Part shown: piece after piece, positions 26,286-35,219 of the stretch
How positions within the stretch are numbered: the stretch's first letter is position 1
Layout of the letters: each line of letters starts with the position of its first letter
Notes under the pieces: model-generated
Told to the model about the DNA's origin: nothing
Database searches by the model: none
The model's input: the letters and a program-made list of their open reading frames with translations, nothing else
Program-made: the position numbers and the translations under genes
From: Dyella sp. AtDHG13
GTDB lineage: Bacteria; Pseudomonadota; Gammaproteobacteria; Xanthomonadales; Rhodanobacteraceae
Direction of reading: 5' to 3'
Assembly (NCBI RefSeq): GCF_003201105.1
Contig: NZ_QICJ01000001.1
Span: 1-64,000, forward strand
DNA: 64,000 nt

Positions 26286-29200
26286 TTAGTGGTCTCTCAC
26301 CACTCCCAACCATTCCACCTCCGACAACATCGCTCCACCCGAACCCTCGCCCTTCTCCACGCGCCAGCGATAGTGCGCATAGGCACCCGGGTGCGCCACG
26401 CCGAACGCGCGCGTCTGGCGACGCCAGGGGAAAGCTTCCGCGCGTCGCTCGTCCAGCGCTACCCAGTGAGTGCCGTCGCTGGAGCCTTCGAGCTTCCATG
26501 CCTTCGGGTCGTGGCCGGGTTTGGCGGATGAGGTGAGTGTGTACATGGTGACCTGCTGTGGTTGCTGCAGGTCGAGTTGCACGGTGGGCTCGGAACCGCG
26601 AAGTGTGGCTTCTGTGTCGGAGGTGTTGTCGCTCAATGCGCGTGCGGCCGTTGCGTCGCTGGCCACGGTTACGCGTGCGCCTTCGCTGTCAGCCAGATCG
26701 ACCAGTGGCGCGGGTGCGGCATGGCCAGTGGTGATCGAAGGCAAACGCGCTTCGCCCTCGGCGCTGCCCCACTGCGAAGGCTGTGCGCCCATGCGGAAGT
26801 CGAGCACCGCGCCGTTGGCAAGGTCGGCATGTGCCAGCCAACTGCGGTCGTACGGTTTGCCGTTGAGGGTCATGCCCTGGATGTAACGGTTGCGGTCGCT
26901 CACGTCCGGCGCGCGGATGTCGATGATCTTGCCGTTGTCCAGGTGGATGATCATGTGCGGGAAGTACGGCGCGCCGATCGCATAGGTGGGCGTGCCCATG
27001 CGCAAGGGGTAGAAGCCGGCGGCGCTGAACACCCACCAGGCGGACATCTCGCCGTTGTCTTCGTCGCCCGGATAGCCTTGCCCGATTTCGCTGCCAACGT
27101 AGAGGCGCGACAGGGCATCACGCACTTTGTCCTGCGTTTTCCAGGGTTGGCCGACCAGGTCGTACATGTAGAGGATGTGGTGCGAGGGCTGGTTGCTGTG
27201 GCCGTACTGGCCCATGCGCACGTCGCGCGCCTCCAGCATCTCGTGGATGATGCCGCCGTAGGCGTCGGTGTGGAATTGATTGCCCGCGTCGAAGAACGCG
27301 TCGAGCTTCTTTGCCAGGCCGTCGACGCCGCCGTAGAGATTGGCCAGCCCCTGCCCGTCGTGCACGCCGTCGAAGGTCATGTTCCAGGCGTTGGTTTCGG
27401 TGTAGTCACCACCCCAGGCAAACGGATCGAACTGCGCTGCATCGATGCGCCATGAACCATCGGGCTTGCGGCCCATGAAGAAGCCCGCCGCCGCGTTGAA
27501 CAGGTTCACGTAGTTGAGCGAGCGGCTGCGGAAATAGCGGGCGTCGTCCGCATAGTGCGCTGCATATGGATCGGCAGCGTCATGGTCGCTGGACAAGGTC
27601 TGCGCCAGTTCGGCAATGCCGAAGTCGTTGAGATAGCCGGCCATCGACCACGACAGGCCTTCGTCGGTGCTGTTGTCGACGTAGCCCTTGAACACCGAGC
27701 GCGCGATGCCCTTGCGGCCCGCACCGGGCACGTCGCTGACCACGGTCGCGTCTTTCAGCGCGGCCTGATAGAACGAGCGCACATCGAAGTTGCGGATGCC
27801 CTTGTTCCATGCATCGGCAAAGGCGACATCGGCACTGGTGCCCACCATGAGATCCGCATAGCCGGGCGACGACCAGCGGGCGATCCAGCCGCCATCGCGA
27901 TACTGCTGCACGAAGCCGTCGATCATCTCGCCCGCCTGGTGTGGCGTCAGCAGCACATAGGCCGGCCACGCGGTGCGATAGGTATCCCACAGGCCGTTGT
28001 TGACGTAAGGCTTGCCGGGCAGCACGCGCGCACCGGTCTGCGTGGGCGTGCTGGCGCCGACGGCGGCGGAGAACGGGCTGGCGTAGCGGTAATCCGGGTG
28101 CTGCGCCGTGCCCACGTTCTCGAAGGCTTCGTTGGGATACAGGAACAGGCGATAGAGGTTGGAGTACAGCGTGACCTTGTCGCCGACACTGGCGCCTGGA
28201 ATCTCGATGCGGCCGAGCATCTTGTCCCAGCTCTGCGCGGCGCGGGCCTGGACGCTGTCGAAGCTGTCGTCCGCGGCTATTTCCTGATCGAGATTGCGCT
28301 TGGCCTGCTCCAGGCTGATTAGCGATGTGGCGATGCGCATGGTCACGGTCTTGTCGGCATGCGTGTCGAAACCGAACCATGTGGCAACATGATCGCGCCC
28401 CTGCCCGCTCAGGCGCCCGCTTTCCGTCACCGGACGATCAAACGTGGCGTAGAAGAACAGCCGCGTCGCGCCCGTCGACAGGTGGCTTGCCACATCCGAG
28501 TAGCCGCTGATGCTGCCGTGCCCGGCATCGAGCTCGATACCGCCCTTGTCATTGCGATTGTCGAACACCAGCTGCGAGCGGTCGCCGGTAAAGGTGAAGC
28601 GCATCATCGCTGCATGATCGGTCGGCGTCATCGCGGCCGTGATGCCGTTGTCGAAGGTCACCTGATACAGGTCGGCGCGGGCGATTTCGTGATCATGCGT
28701 GAAGCTCAGCGAGCGGGCGTCACGATCGAGCGGCGGCGCACCGGCCGGCACGGCCGCGGGCATGACCTGAAATGTCTGCCGATCACCCATCCACGGGCTG
28801 GGCTCGTGGCTCAACGCAAACGCCTGGATGCGCGGATGGTTATCGGATCCGTTGCGATCCTGGTATTGGTAGATCCAGTCGGAGCCGGCCTGCGTGGTCG
28901 GCGTCCAGAAATTGAAGCCGTGCGGCAACGCTACAGCCGGGAAATTATTGCCGCGTGAGAAATGCGCGTTCGCGTTGGTTCCGCGGCGCGTGTCCACATA
29001 GGTATGGGGCTCGGCATTCGCGTTGGCGACGGGCGCATCGACCAGCCTCAGATCATCGACGTAGCCGTGAAAGGCTTCGGTTCCCTTGGGGGCGTTCTCC
29101 ACCAGTTCGATGGCGGTCACTGTCTTGCCGGCGGCCACCGCACCGACATCGATGTCCAGCGCATTCCACTGGTTGTCGTGCAGCACGCGGGACTTGCCTT

Positions 29201-29672
29201 GCGCGGCGGCGTTGGCCGGCACGCGATGCTGATCCACGGCGTTGAGCGATGAGAGCCGCGTGCCATCGGCGAACACCAGATCGACAGCCACGTACTGCGC
29301 ATAGCCGCGCGCCTGGCCTGCGGCGTCCGCGGGTAGCACCACGTAGGACAGATGCGTGGCGGCCGTCACCGGCTGCTTCAGCCGATACAGCGTGGCGCGG
29401 CGTTCGCGCGCGTCGGTGACGGCATCGGCTTCGTAGCGAAGGGTGCGAACACCGGTAAAGCCGGCGCCCGGCCGGGAGGTGAGGGATTCCTCCTTGCCGG
29501 GGCCGGGTACCACGCTCATGCGCCAGCCTGAAACGCTGGCCGATACCGGTTGGGCGTCACCCGCCTCGAACGAGGTGGCGAAGCCCGAAGCGACCATGGC
29601 GCCTTGCGAAACCGTCGCAAGGCCCAGGGATATGGAGACACCCAACACGCAACGAGCCAAGTCCTTACGCAC
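26286..29672 (-). CDS. Secreted GH92-family alpha-mannosidase-like enzyme with C-terminal F5/8-type carbohydrate-binding domain
   Basis: About 1,128 residues from GTG 29672, chosen for its GGGGAG site and following signal peptide. Layout: a beta-sandwich of ~190 residues, the GH92 N-terminal domain (VDTRRGTNANAH, PAVALPHGFNFWTP), the GH92 catalytic barrel with DTYRTAWPAY, GWIARWSSPGYADLMVG, DNSTDEGLSWS and the GDEDNG motif holding the catalytic-base Asp residues, then an F5/8C (CBM32) domain in the last ~140 residues. GH92 enzymes are calcium-dependent exo-mannosidases acting on glycans outside the cytoplasm. An upstream palindrome (29722-29735) suggests LacI-type control. Confidence 0.9.
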   Translation of the reverse strand: MRKDLARCVLGVSISLGLATVSQGAMVASGFATSFEAGDAQPVSASVSGWRMSVVPGPGKEESLTSRPGAGFTGVRTLRYEADAVTDARERRATLYRLKQPVTAATHLSYVVLPADAAGQARGYAQYVAVDLVFADGTRLSSLNAVDQHRVPANAAAQGKSRVLHDNQWNALDIDVGAVAAGKTVTAIELVENAPKGTEAFHGYVDDLRLVDAPVANANAEPHTYVDTRRGTNANAHFSRGNNFPAVALPHGFNFWTPTTQAGSDWIYQYQDRNGSDNHPRIQAFALSHEPSPWMGDRQTFQVMPAAVPAGAPPLDRDARSLSFTHDHEIARADLYQVTFDNGITAAMTPTDHAAMMRFTFTGDRSQLVFDNRNDKGGIELDAGHGSISGYSDVASHLSTGATRLFFYATFDRPVTESGRLSGQGRDHVATWFGFDTHADKTVTMRIATSLISLEQAKRNLDQEIAADDSFDSVQARAAQSWDKMLGRIEIPGASVGDKVTLYSNLYRLFLYPNEAFENVGTAQHPDYRYASPFSAAVGASTPTQTGARVLPGKPYVNNGLWDTYRTAWPAYVLLTPHQAGEMIDGFVQQYRDGGWIARWSSPGYADLMVGTSADVAFADAWNKGIRNFDVRSFYQAALKDATVVSDVPGAGRKGIARSVFKGYVDNSTDEGLSWSMAGYLNDFGIAELAQTLSSDHDAADPYAAHYADDARYFRSRSLNYVNLFNAAAGFFMGRKPDGSWRIDAAQFDPFAWGGDYTETNAWNMTFDGVHDGQGLANLYGGVDGLAKKLDAFFDAGNQFHTDAYGGIIHEMLEARDVRMGQYGHSNQPSHHILYMYDLVGQPWKTQDKVRDALSRLYVGSEIGQGYPGDEDNGEMSAWWVFSAAGFYPLRMGTPTYAIGAPYFPHMIIHLDNGKIIDIRAPDVSDRNRYIQGMTLNGKPYDRSWLAHADLANGAVLDFRMGAQPSQWGSAEGEARLPSITTGHAAPAPLVDLADSEGARVTVASDATAARALSDNTSDTEATLRGSEPTVQLDLQQPQQVTMYTLTSSAKPGHDPKAWKLEGSSDGTHWVALDERRAEAFPWRRQTRAFGVAHPGAYAHYRWRVEKGEGSGGAMLSEVEWLGVVRDH

Positions 29673-29721
29673 TATCCGTATCTCCCCTTCCCCGTGTTCG
29701 CCCGCGATCCCATCATAGAAA

Positions 29722-29735
29722 TTGGATCGATCCAA
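29722..29735. promoter_or_regulatory. Perfect 14-bp palindrome TTGGATCGATCCAA upstream of GH92, likely LacI-type operator
   Basis: Even-length palindrome with a central CG step, as in LacI-family operators, located 50-63 bases before the GTG start of the GH92 gene. It overlaps the expected promoter, so repression relieved by a sugar is likely. The regulator is not in the window. Confidence 0.6.
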
Positions 29736-29875
29736 ATTCAAGACCCGAAAAAGGGCCACGCGACGGTGACCCTGGCTTCGGACGCCGGTCGACTCTAGCG
29801 CGGCTGCCATCCAGAAGCTTGCTGCGGCGCAGAAGGCAGACAGATATTTTGCCCGGGTGTTATTGCCAGGCAAAT

Positions 29876-29889
29876 TATACCCGGGTATA
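29876..29889. promoter_or_regulatory. Perfect 14-bp palindrome TATACCCGGGTATA upstream of the DUF1330 operon
   Basis: Located 46-59 bases before the ATG of the DUF1330 gene, in an AT-rich spot. A related half-site (TTGCCCGGGTG) lies about 20 bases upstream. Placement suggests a repressor operator of the MarR or TetR kind; the regulator is unknown. Confidence 0.55.
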
Positions 29890-29934
29890 TTTAGGCGCCT
29901 GCCGTCAACCCCGCCGCCAACAAGGATTCGCTCC

Positions 29935-30390
29935 ATGGCATCCCTCCCACCTACCCGATACCTGCAACCCACCGAAACGGCGGGACGTGCCTTTGTCTCC
30001 CGCCAGCTGCGCGGAAGCCTCGTCATGCTCAATCTGCTGCGCTTTCGCGATATCGCCGACTACACCGCAACACCGGACCTGGCGCCGCCCGCGCCCATCA
30101 CCGGGGAAGCCGCCTTTCGTCGCTACATCGCCCATACGCTGCCGTTCCTGCGCGAATCCGGCGGGGACATTCAATTCCTGGGCAGTGGCGGCCCCTTTCT
30201 TATCGGGCCCGCTGACGAGCGATGGGACATGGCCATGCTGATCCGGCAGCACAGCGTGGAGGCATTCCTGGGTTTTGCACAGCACGAGGCCTATCTGGCC
30301 GGGCTCGGCCATCGCACCGCGGCCATCGAGGATTCGCGCCTGCTGCCACTGCAGGACATGCCTTTGCCACTTGGGGAGAAAACGCCATGA
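29935..30390 (+). CDS. DUF1330-type protein
   Basis: 151 residues from ATG 29935, with AAGGA eight bases upstream. It has a ferredoxin-like dimeric alpha-beta core (VMLNLLRFRDIADY, GEAAFRRYI, WDMAMLIRQHSVEAFLGFAQHEAY) as in DUF1330 proteins, which are related to antibiotic-biosynthesis monooxygenase folds. No reaction is known. First gene of a three-gene unit; its TGA overlaps the next ATG. Confidence 0.72.
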   Translation: MASLPPTRYLQPTETAGRAFVSRQLRGSLVMLNLLRFRDIADYTATPDLAPPAPITGEAAFRRYIAHTLPFLRESGGDIQFLGSGGPFLIGPADERWDMAMLIRQHSVEAFLGFAQHEAYLAGLGHRTAAIEDSRLLPLQDMPLPLGEKTP

Positions 30391-30749
30391 ACGCACCCAA
30401 CCTGCCACGGCACGACGAAAGGAGCGTCCGCCTGTTGCCGCGTCATTGGGCATGGCTGGAAGCGCAACCGCGCGGCATCGACGCCAGCCTGCGCATGCTG
30501 GTGCAGAACGCCAGCCGCGATGCGGACGGCCGATACCGCGCCACGCGCATCAAGGAGGAGTGCTATTGGTACATGCGCGACATGGCTGGCGACCGACCGC
30601 ATTTCGAGGACGCCGTGCGCGCCCTCTTTGCCGATGACGCAGCGAGCCTGCAACGCCACACTGTTTTGTGGCCGCAACCGATCCGTGAACATATCAACGG
30701 GCTTATGGACGCCATGCGCACCCACAGCACGTCCGAAGGCATCGCATGA
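30387..30749 (+). CDS. DUF2239-family protein
   Basis: 120 residues beginning with the family-like SVRLLPRHWAWLEAQPRGIDASLRMLV and containing a helical core (ECYWYMRDMAGDRPHFEDAVRALFADD). Members are conserved small cytosolic proteins without assigned function. ATG 30387 overlaps the DUF1330 stop and has GGGGAG upstream; its own TGA overlaps the next gene. Recognised from memory of the family pattern, not by search. Confidence 0.72.
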   Translation: MNAPNLPRHDERSVRLLPRHWAWLEAQPRGIDASLRMLVQNASRDADGRYRATRIKEECYWYMRDMAGDRPHFEDAVRALFADDAASLQRHTVLWPQPIREHINGLMDAMRTHSTSEGIA

Positions 30750-31099
30750 TGGACCGCAGCAGACGCAAGGCACTCATGCAGGCGTACAAGTTGGCGCTGC
30801 GGCCGATGGGCGTCTTCGCGATCAGGAACCTCGTCAGCGGGAGGATGCTCATCGACCAGAGCGCCAGCCTCACGGGCGCCATCAATCGCCACCGCACCGA
30901 GCTGACGCTGGGCACGCATCGCAACAAGGCGCTGATGGACGACTGGCGCGCGCTGGGTGAGGCGAATTTCGTATTCGAGGTGCTCGCCCAGGTCGATGAG
31001 CGCCCCGAGCCTGACTTCGACTACAAGGCGGAAGTGGCGCGCCTGCTTGCCCATTGGCGAGCCCGCGTTCCGGTGGGGTCCGAACAGTCCTACCTCTAG
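30746..31099 (+). CDS. GIY-YIG nuclease-family small protein
   Basis: 117 residues. The central part has a GIY-YIG-like fold: GVFAIRNLVSGRMLIDQSASL in place of GxYxI...YIG, with the conserved Arg in INRHR, and a conserved Glu near FVFEVLAQ. The canonical YVG is replaced by LID, so catalytic competence is uncertain. Third gene of a translationally coupled operon (ATG overlaps the preceding TGA). Such stand-alone members are widespread and uncharacterised. Confidence 0.72.
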   Translation: MMDRSRRKALMQAYKLALRPMGVFAIRNLVSGRMLIDQSASLTGAINRHRTELTLGTHRNKALMDDWRALGEANFVFEVLAQVDERPEPDFDYKAEVARLLAHWRARVPVGSEQSYL

Positions 31100-31185
31100 C
31101 GGCGGTCGGGAGGCTGGACCGCGCGAACACATAACGCTTGCGCCGCCCGCGCGAGGATGGCCCCGGCATGTTTGCCTAGTTCGCG

Positions 31186-31208
31186 ATAGTTCCGTATCTT
31201 GGAACTAT
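31186..31208. promoter_or_regulatory. 8-bp inverted repeat upstream of the aldo-keto reductase
   Basis: ATAGTTCC-7-GGAACTAT, perfect arms, 42 bases before the reductase ATG, with a third partial half-site TAGTTCG just upstream. It overlaps the expected promoter and is a good candidate operator for a redox- or electrophile-sensing repressor. Confidence 0.5.
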
Positions 31209-31249
31209 AGAACATCACCCTCCTCCCCACTCACGCACAGAGGTTTCCC

Positions 31250-32275
31250 ATGGAATATCGGCATTTGGGTGCATCGGGCTTCAAGGTGCCCGTGCTCAGC
31301 TTCGGCACGGGCACGTTCGGCGGCAAGGGCGAGTTTTTCGGCGCCTGGGGCAATACGGACGTCGCGGAAGCCAAGCGGCTGGTGGATGTATGCCTGGACG
31401 CCGGGCTCACCATGTTCGACAGCGCGGACATCTATTCCAACGGCGTGGCCGAATCCGTGCTCGGCGAAGCCATCAAGGGCCGGCGCGATCGCGTACTCAT
31501 TTCCACCAAGGCCACGTTCCGTTTCAGCGACGAGCCCAACGACGTGGGTTCCTCGCGCTTCCATTTGCTCAAGGCCTGCGACGCCGCGCTCAAGCGCCTG
31601 GGCACCGATTACATCGACCTCTTCCAGTTGCACGGTTTCGACGCCAAGACGCCGGTGGAAGAAACCTTGTCCACGCTCGATGACCTGGTGCGCGCCGGCA
31701 AGATCCGCTACGTGGGCGCGTCGAATTTCTCCGGCTGGCACCTGATGAAGTCGTTGGCCGTGGCCGACCGTTACGGCTATCCGCGTTACGTCGCCAACCA
31801 GGCGTACTACTCGCTGATCGGCCGCGATTACGAGTGGGAACAGATGCCGCTGGGCCTCGACCAGGGCGTGGGCGCCGTGGTGTGGAGCCCACTGGGCTGG
31901 GGCCGCCTGACCGGCAAGATTCGCCGCGGCGCTCCGCTGCCCGAGACGAGCCGACTGCACAAGACGGGCGACATGGGCCCGCAGGTGAGCGACGACTATC
32001 TCTATCGCGTGGTGGATGCGCTGGACGAAGTGGCCGCCGAAACCGGCAAGACCGTGCCGCAGATCGCGCTGAACTGGCTGCTGCAGCGTCCCACGGTATC
32101 GACCGTGGTGATCGGCGCGCGCAACGAGGAGCAGCTGAAGCAGAACCTCGGCGCCGTGGGCTGGAACCTCACCAAGGAACAGGTGGCGAAGCTGGATGCG
32201 GCGAGTGCGGTGACGCCGGCTTATCCGTACTGGCACCAGATGGGGTTCCAGGAGCGCAATCCGTCGCCGGTTTAA
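31250..32275 (+). CDS. Aldo/keto reductase
   Basis: 341 residues. NADPH-dependent (beta/alpha)8-barrel reductase with the catalytic tetrad visible: Asp and Tyr in FDSADIYSNG, Lys in ISTKATF and His in FQLHGFD. The C-terminal cofactor region has TVVIGARNEEQL. Family members reduce aldehydes and ketones or act in detoxification; a specific substrate cannot be assigned. Monocistronic, with an operator-like repeat upstream and a bidirectional terminator downstream. Confidence 0.92.
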   Translation: MEYRHLGASGFKVPVLSFGTGTFGGKGEFFGAWGNTDVAEAKRLVDVCLDAGLTMFDSADIYSNGVAESVLGEAIKGRRDRVLISTKATFRFSDEPNDVGSSRFHLLKACDAALKRLGTDYIDLFQLHGFDAKTPVEETLSTLDDLVRAGKIRYVGASNFSGWHLMKSLAVADRYGYPRYVANQAYYSLIGRDYEWEQMPLGLDQGVGAVVWSPLGWGRLTGKIRRGAPLPETSRLHKTGDMGPQVSDDYLYRVVDALDEVAAETGKTVPQIALNWLLQRPTVSTVVIGARNEEQLKQNLGAVGWNLTKEQVAKLDAASAVTPAYPYWHQMGFQERNPSPV

Positions 32276-32316
32276 GGGCCGGCTGGGGATATTAACCACG
32301 GCGCTCGTTTCTCCCT

Positions 32317-32354
32317 CACCGTCATTCCGGCGAAGGCCGGAATCCAGTGACGAG
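32317..32354 (+). repeat. REP-type palindromic element, copy 1
   Basis: Contains GTCATTCCGG CGAAG CCGGAAT, a small imperfect palindrome, followed by CCAGTGACGAG. The same core recurs inverted at 32423 and related cores occur at 52111 and 57781. This is typical of intergenic REP elements mobilised by RAYT-type enzymes. Confidence 0.75.
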
Positions 32355-32422
32355 AGTGGTCGGTCATCGCGCAACATCAAGGTCAAGCTCTTGGCTTTTC
32401 AGCGAAAACCGCGCCACGAGGC

Positions 32423-32455
32423 CACTGGATTCCGGCCTGCGCCGGAATGACGAGA
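32423..32455 (-). repeat. REP-type palindromic element, copy 2 (inverted)
   Basis: ACTGGATTCCGGCCTGCGCC continuing GGAATGACGAG, the reverse orientation of copy 1. The two copies together form a REPIN-like inverted pair in the gap between two convergent genes. Confidence 0.75.
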
Positions 32456-32530
32456 GGGAAAATGTGCGCTCGCGCTAGATTTTGAACCGGCTATAAAAAG
32501 TCCGCAGCCGAGCTATCGCATCGAAAACAA

Positions 32531-32562
32531 AAGCGCGCGCCCTTCCGGACGCGCGCTTTTTT
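32531..32562. terminator. Bidirectional intrinsic terminator between AKR and pgm
   Basis: Stem AAGCGCGCG / CGCGCGCTT with a 10-base loop; six Ts follow on the plus strand and a T-rich stretch on the minus strand. It can end both the aldo-keto reductase and phosphoglucomutase transcripts. Confidence 0.85.
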
Positions 32563-32585
32563 CGACACCCGCTTATCGCGCCCGC

Positions 32586-34238
32586 TTACCCCTGAGCAAG
32601 CGCCTGATCCACCATGGCCTGCGCTTCTTCCAGCAGGCGCTGCAGATGCGCTTCGTCCTTGAAGCTTTCCGCGTAGATCTTGTAGATGTCCTCGGTGCCG
32701 GACGGGCGCGCGGCGAACCAGCCGTTGGCCGAAGCCACCTTGATGCCGCCGATGGGCGCGCCGTTGCCCGGTGCGCGATCCAGCACCGCTTCGATCTTCT
32801 CGCCGGCCAGCTGCGTGCTCTTCACCTGGTCGGGCGACAGCTTGGAAAGCCGCGCCTTCTGCTCGGTGTTGGCCGGCGCATCGACACGCTCGGATACAGG
32901 GCGGCCCAGTTCGTCGGTCATCTTGTGATACAGCTCGCCCGGGTCCTTGCCGCTGCGCGCGGCGATTTCCGCCGACATCAGCGCGGCGGCGATGCCGTCT
33001 TTGTCGGTGCTCCACACGCTGCCATCGCGGCGCAGGAAGGACGCGCCGGCGCTTTCCTCGCCGCCGAAACCCAGCGAGCCATCGAACAGGCCATCGACGA
33101 ACCATTTGAAGCCCACCGGCACTTCGTAAAGCCGGCGGCCCAGCCGCTTGGCCACGCGGTCGATCAGCGCGCTGCTCACCAGCGTCTTGCCCACGGCGGC
33201 GTCGCTGCGCCACTGCGGGCGATGGCGGAACAGGTAATCCACCAGCACGGAAAGATAGTGATTGGGCAGCAGCAAGCCGGTGCTGCGCGTGACGATGCCG
33301 TGGCGATCGTGGTCGGTGTCGCAGGCAAAAGCCACGTCGTAGCTGTCCTTCAGCCCGATCAGTCGCTGCATGGCATGCGACGAGGAAGGATCCATGCGGA
33401 TCTTGCCGTCCCAGTCGACGCTCATGAAACGGAAGGTCGGGTCCACCGCTTCGCTGACCACGGTCAGGTCGATGCCGTAACGCTCGGCAATCGGCGCCCA
33501 GTAGTGCACGCCAGAACCGCCGAGCGGATCGACGCCCAGATGCACGCCGCTGCCGCGAATCGCATCGAAGTCGATCACGTTCGCCAGGTCGGACACATAG
33601 GCATCGAGATAATCGTGCTCGTGCGTGGTTGGTGCGCGCAGCGCCTCGGCCAGCGGCACGCGACGCACTTCGCGCAGGCCGCCCTCGATCAGTGCGTTCG
33701 CGCGCTTCTGCACCCAGCCGGTGATGTCGGTATCCGCGGGGCCGCCATTGGGCGGGTTGTACTTGAAGCCCCCGCCGTCGGGTGGATTGTGCGAGGGCGT
33801 AACCACGATGCCGTCGGCCAAGCCGCTGGTGCGGCCGCGGTTGTAGGTCAGGATGGCATGCGAAATCGCGGGCGTCGGCGTGTATTCGCCACCCTTGGAA
33901 ACCATGGTTTGCACGCCATTGGCAGCGAGCACTTCCAGCGCGCTTTCCAGCGCCGGCTGAGACAGCGCATGCGTGTCGATGCCGATGAACAGCGGGCCGT
34001 CGATGCCCTTCCCCGCGCGGTATTCGCAAATGGCCTGGGTGATGGCCAGCACATGCCACTCGTTGAAACTGTGCTCGAACGAACTGCCACGGTGGCCCGA
34101 CGTGCCGAAGGCCACGCGCTGGCTGGGCACGCCCACGTCCGGGCGCAGGTCCGCATAAGCGCCGCGCAGGCGGGCGACGTCCACCAGTTGGCCCTCGGGG
34201 GCGAGCTTGCCGGCCAGCGGGCTGAGCCGGCCGCTCAT
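32586..34238 (-). CDS. pgm: Phosphoglucomutase, alpha-D-glucose specific
   Basis: 550 residues (E. coli Pgm 546). Interconverts glucose 1- and 6-phosphate in the cytoplasm. All four active-site loops are visible: phosphoserine VTPSHNPP, metal-binding CDTDHDRHG, sugar-binding GGEESAG and phosphate-binding [11 protein letters not shown] 34238 has GAGGTG upstream and is preferred over longer in-frame starts. It feeds UDP-glucose and trehalose/glycogen metabolism and would connect galactose and glucose pools. Confidence 0.95.
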   Translation of the reverse strand: MSGRLSPLAGKLAPEGQLVDVARLRGAYADLRPDVGVPSQRVAFGTSGHRGSSFEHSFNEWHVLAITQAICEYRAGKGIDGPLFIGIDTHALSQPALESALEVLAANGVQTMVSKGGEYTPTPAISHAILTYNRGRTSGLADGIVVTPSHNPPDGGGFKYNPPNGGPADTDITGWVQKRANALIEGGLREVRRVPLAEALRAPTTHEHDYLDAYVSDLANVIDFDAIRGSGVHLGVDPLGGSGVHYWAPIAERYGIDLTVVSEAVDPTFRFMSVDWDGKIRMDPSSSHAMQRLIGLKDSYDVAFACDTDHDRHGIVTRSTGLLLPNHYLSVLVDYLFRHRPQWRSDAAVGKTLVSSALIDRVAKRLGRRLYEVPVGFKWFVDGLFDGSLGFGGEESAGASFLRRDGSVWSTDKDGIAAALMSAEIAARSGKDPGELYHKMTDELGRPVSERVDAPANTEQKARLSKLSPDQVKSTQLAGEKIEAVLDRAPGNGAPIGGIKVASANGWFAARPSGTEDIYKIYAESFKDEAHLQRLLEEAQAMVDQALAQG

Positions 34239-34425
34239 CGGCGCACCTCGCCGAAGGCGGCAAAAACAGGCTGGCTCAAGCGGTAAGGCGTGGTCATTCG
34301 AAAACACATCCCTGGGTCAACGGAAAGACTTGCATTGACCCTCGCCGCGGCGCCACGTGTCAATACGCCCACGCGCCGCAGGCGTGCATATCGGATGAAA
34401 TCCCCGGCCGCAGGTCGGCCGCCGT

Positions 34426-34689
34426 TCAGCGCAACTGGCTGTCCTTGCTGCCGCGGCGGTTGTAGCCGCTGAAAGCGGCTTCCTTGTCCTGCGCCGCCTG
34501 GCAATTCACACATAGCCGCACGCCGGGCACCGCCTTGCGCCGCGCCTCGGGAATCGGGGCGTCGCACTCCTCGCAATGGGTGAGCCCGGGGCCCTTCTGC
34601 AAACGGGCGCGAGCACGCTTCACCGCGTCTTCCACGGTGGCGTCGATCTGATCTTGTACGGCGCCGTCGCCAGCCCAGCCTGTCGCCAT
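34426..34689 (-). CDS. DksA/TraR-family C4 zinc-finger protein (YbiI-like)
   Basis: 87 residues. Four Cys in CEECDAPIPEARRKAVPG and LCVNCQ form the DksA/TraR zinc finger. The N-terminal coiled-coil tip of DksA is absent, so it resembles short YbiI/TraR-like proteins that bind the RNA polymerase secondary channel. ATG 34689 has GAGGTG upstream. Located between pgm and a GNAT gene with no clear operon. Confidence 0.85.
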   Translation of the reverse strand: MATGWAGDGAVQDQIDATVEDAVKRARARLQKGPGLTHCEECDAPIPEARRKAVPGVRLCVNCQAAQDKEAAFSGYNRRGSKDSQLR

Positions 34690-34796
34690 GGTTGCCACCT
34701 CTTCCACGTGCCTGTGGGCATTGCTGCGCCACAGGCTAAAGGTAGGGCTTCAAAGGCTTTTTTCCAGCCCCGGGAGCCTTGGGACGTTGCGGCGGT

Positions 34797-35219
34797 TCAG
34801 AAGCGCTTGCGCAGAAAGTAGCGGGCGCCACCGATCGGATGATCGGGGATCTCACCAAACACGGTGTATCCCAGCTTTTCGTAGAACCCCCGGGCCTGGA
34901 AGGCGAAGGTGTCGAGCCATGCGCCCACGCAGCCGCGCTCCCGGGCAACCTGCTCGGCGCGTTGCATCAGCGCCGTGCCGACGTCCTGGCCACGCATGGA
35001 TTCGGGAACCGCGAGCAGATCCACGTGCAGCCAGTCGAGTGCGGTTTCGCCCCACAACCCACCCACTGTCTGGCCATGCTCATCGCGCAGTGCGATCACC
35101 AAAGGTTGGATATCGAGCGTCGGCACCTTGCTCCGATTGTAGGCGAGCAAGGGCGCCGCGATGGCCGCGCGATCGGCGCCATCGGGCTCGTCGATGCTGT
35201 GCAGTTGCCAGGCGCTCAA
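34797..35219 (-). CDS. GNAT-family N-acetyltransferase
   Basis: 140 residues. The acetyl-CoA loop is present as VDLLAVPESMRGQDVGTALM, followed by the QRAEQVARERGC helix and a C-terminal YEKLGYTVFGEIP strand. The acceptor is unknown. The ATG overlaps the stop of the outer-membrane factor gene, so the two are co-translated, an arrangement that may simply reflect operon packing. Confidence 0.88.
   Translation of the reverse strand: MSAWQLHSIDEPDGADRAAIAAPLLAYNRSKVPTLDIQPLVIALRDEHGQTVGGLWGETALDWLHVDLLAVPESMRGQDVGTALMQRAEQVARERGCVGAWLDTFAFQARGFYEKLGYTVFGEIPDHPIGGARYFLRKRF

Larger units (their letters stand above)
32276..32585. other. Intergenic gap, 310 bases, with REP elements and a terminator
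   Basis: Between convergent aldo-keto reductase and phosphoglucomutase genes. Contains two inverted REP elements (32317-32354 and 32423-32455) flanking 68 bases of unmatched sequence and a strong terminator (32531-32562). No gene seen. Confidence 0.7.

Noticed and set aside
32646-34286. 546-codon open frame on the plus strand
   Set aside because: Mirror of pgm, which has all catalytic motifs on the minus strand.
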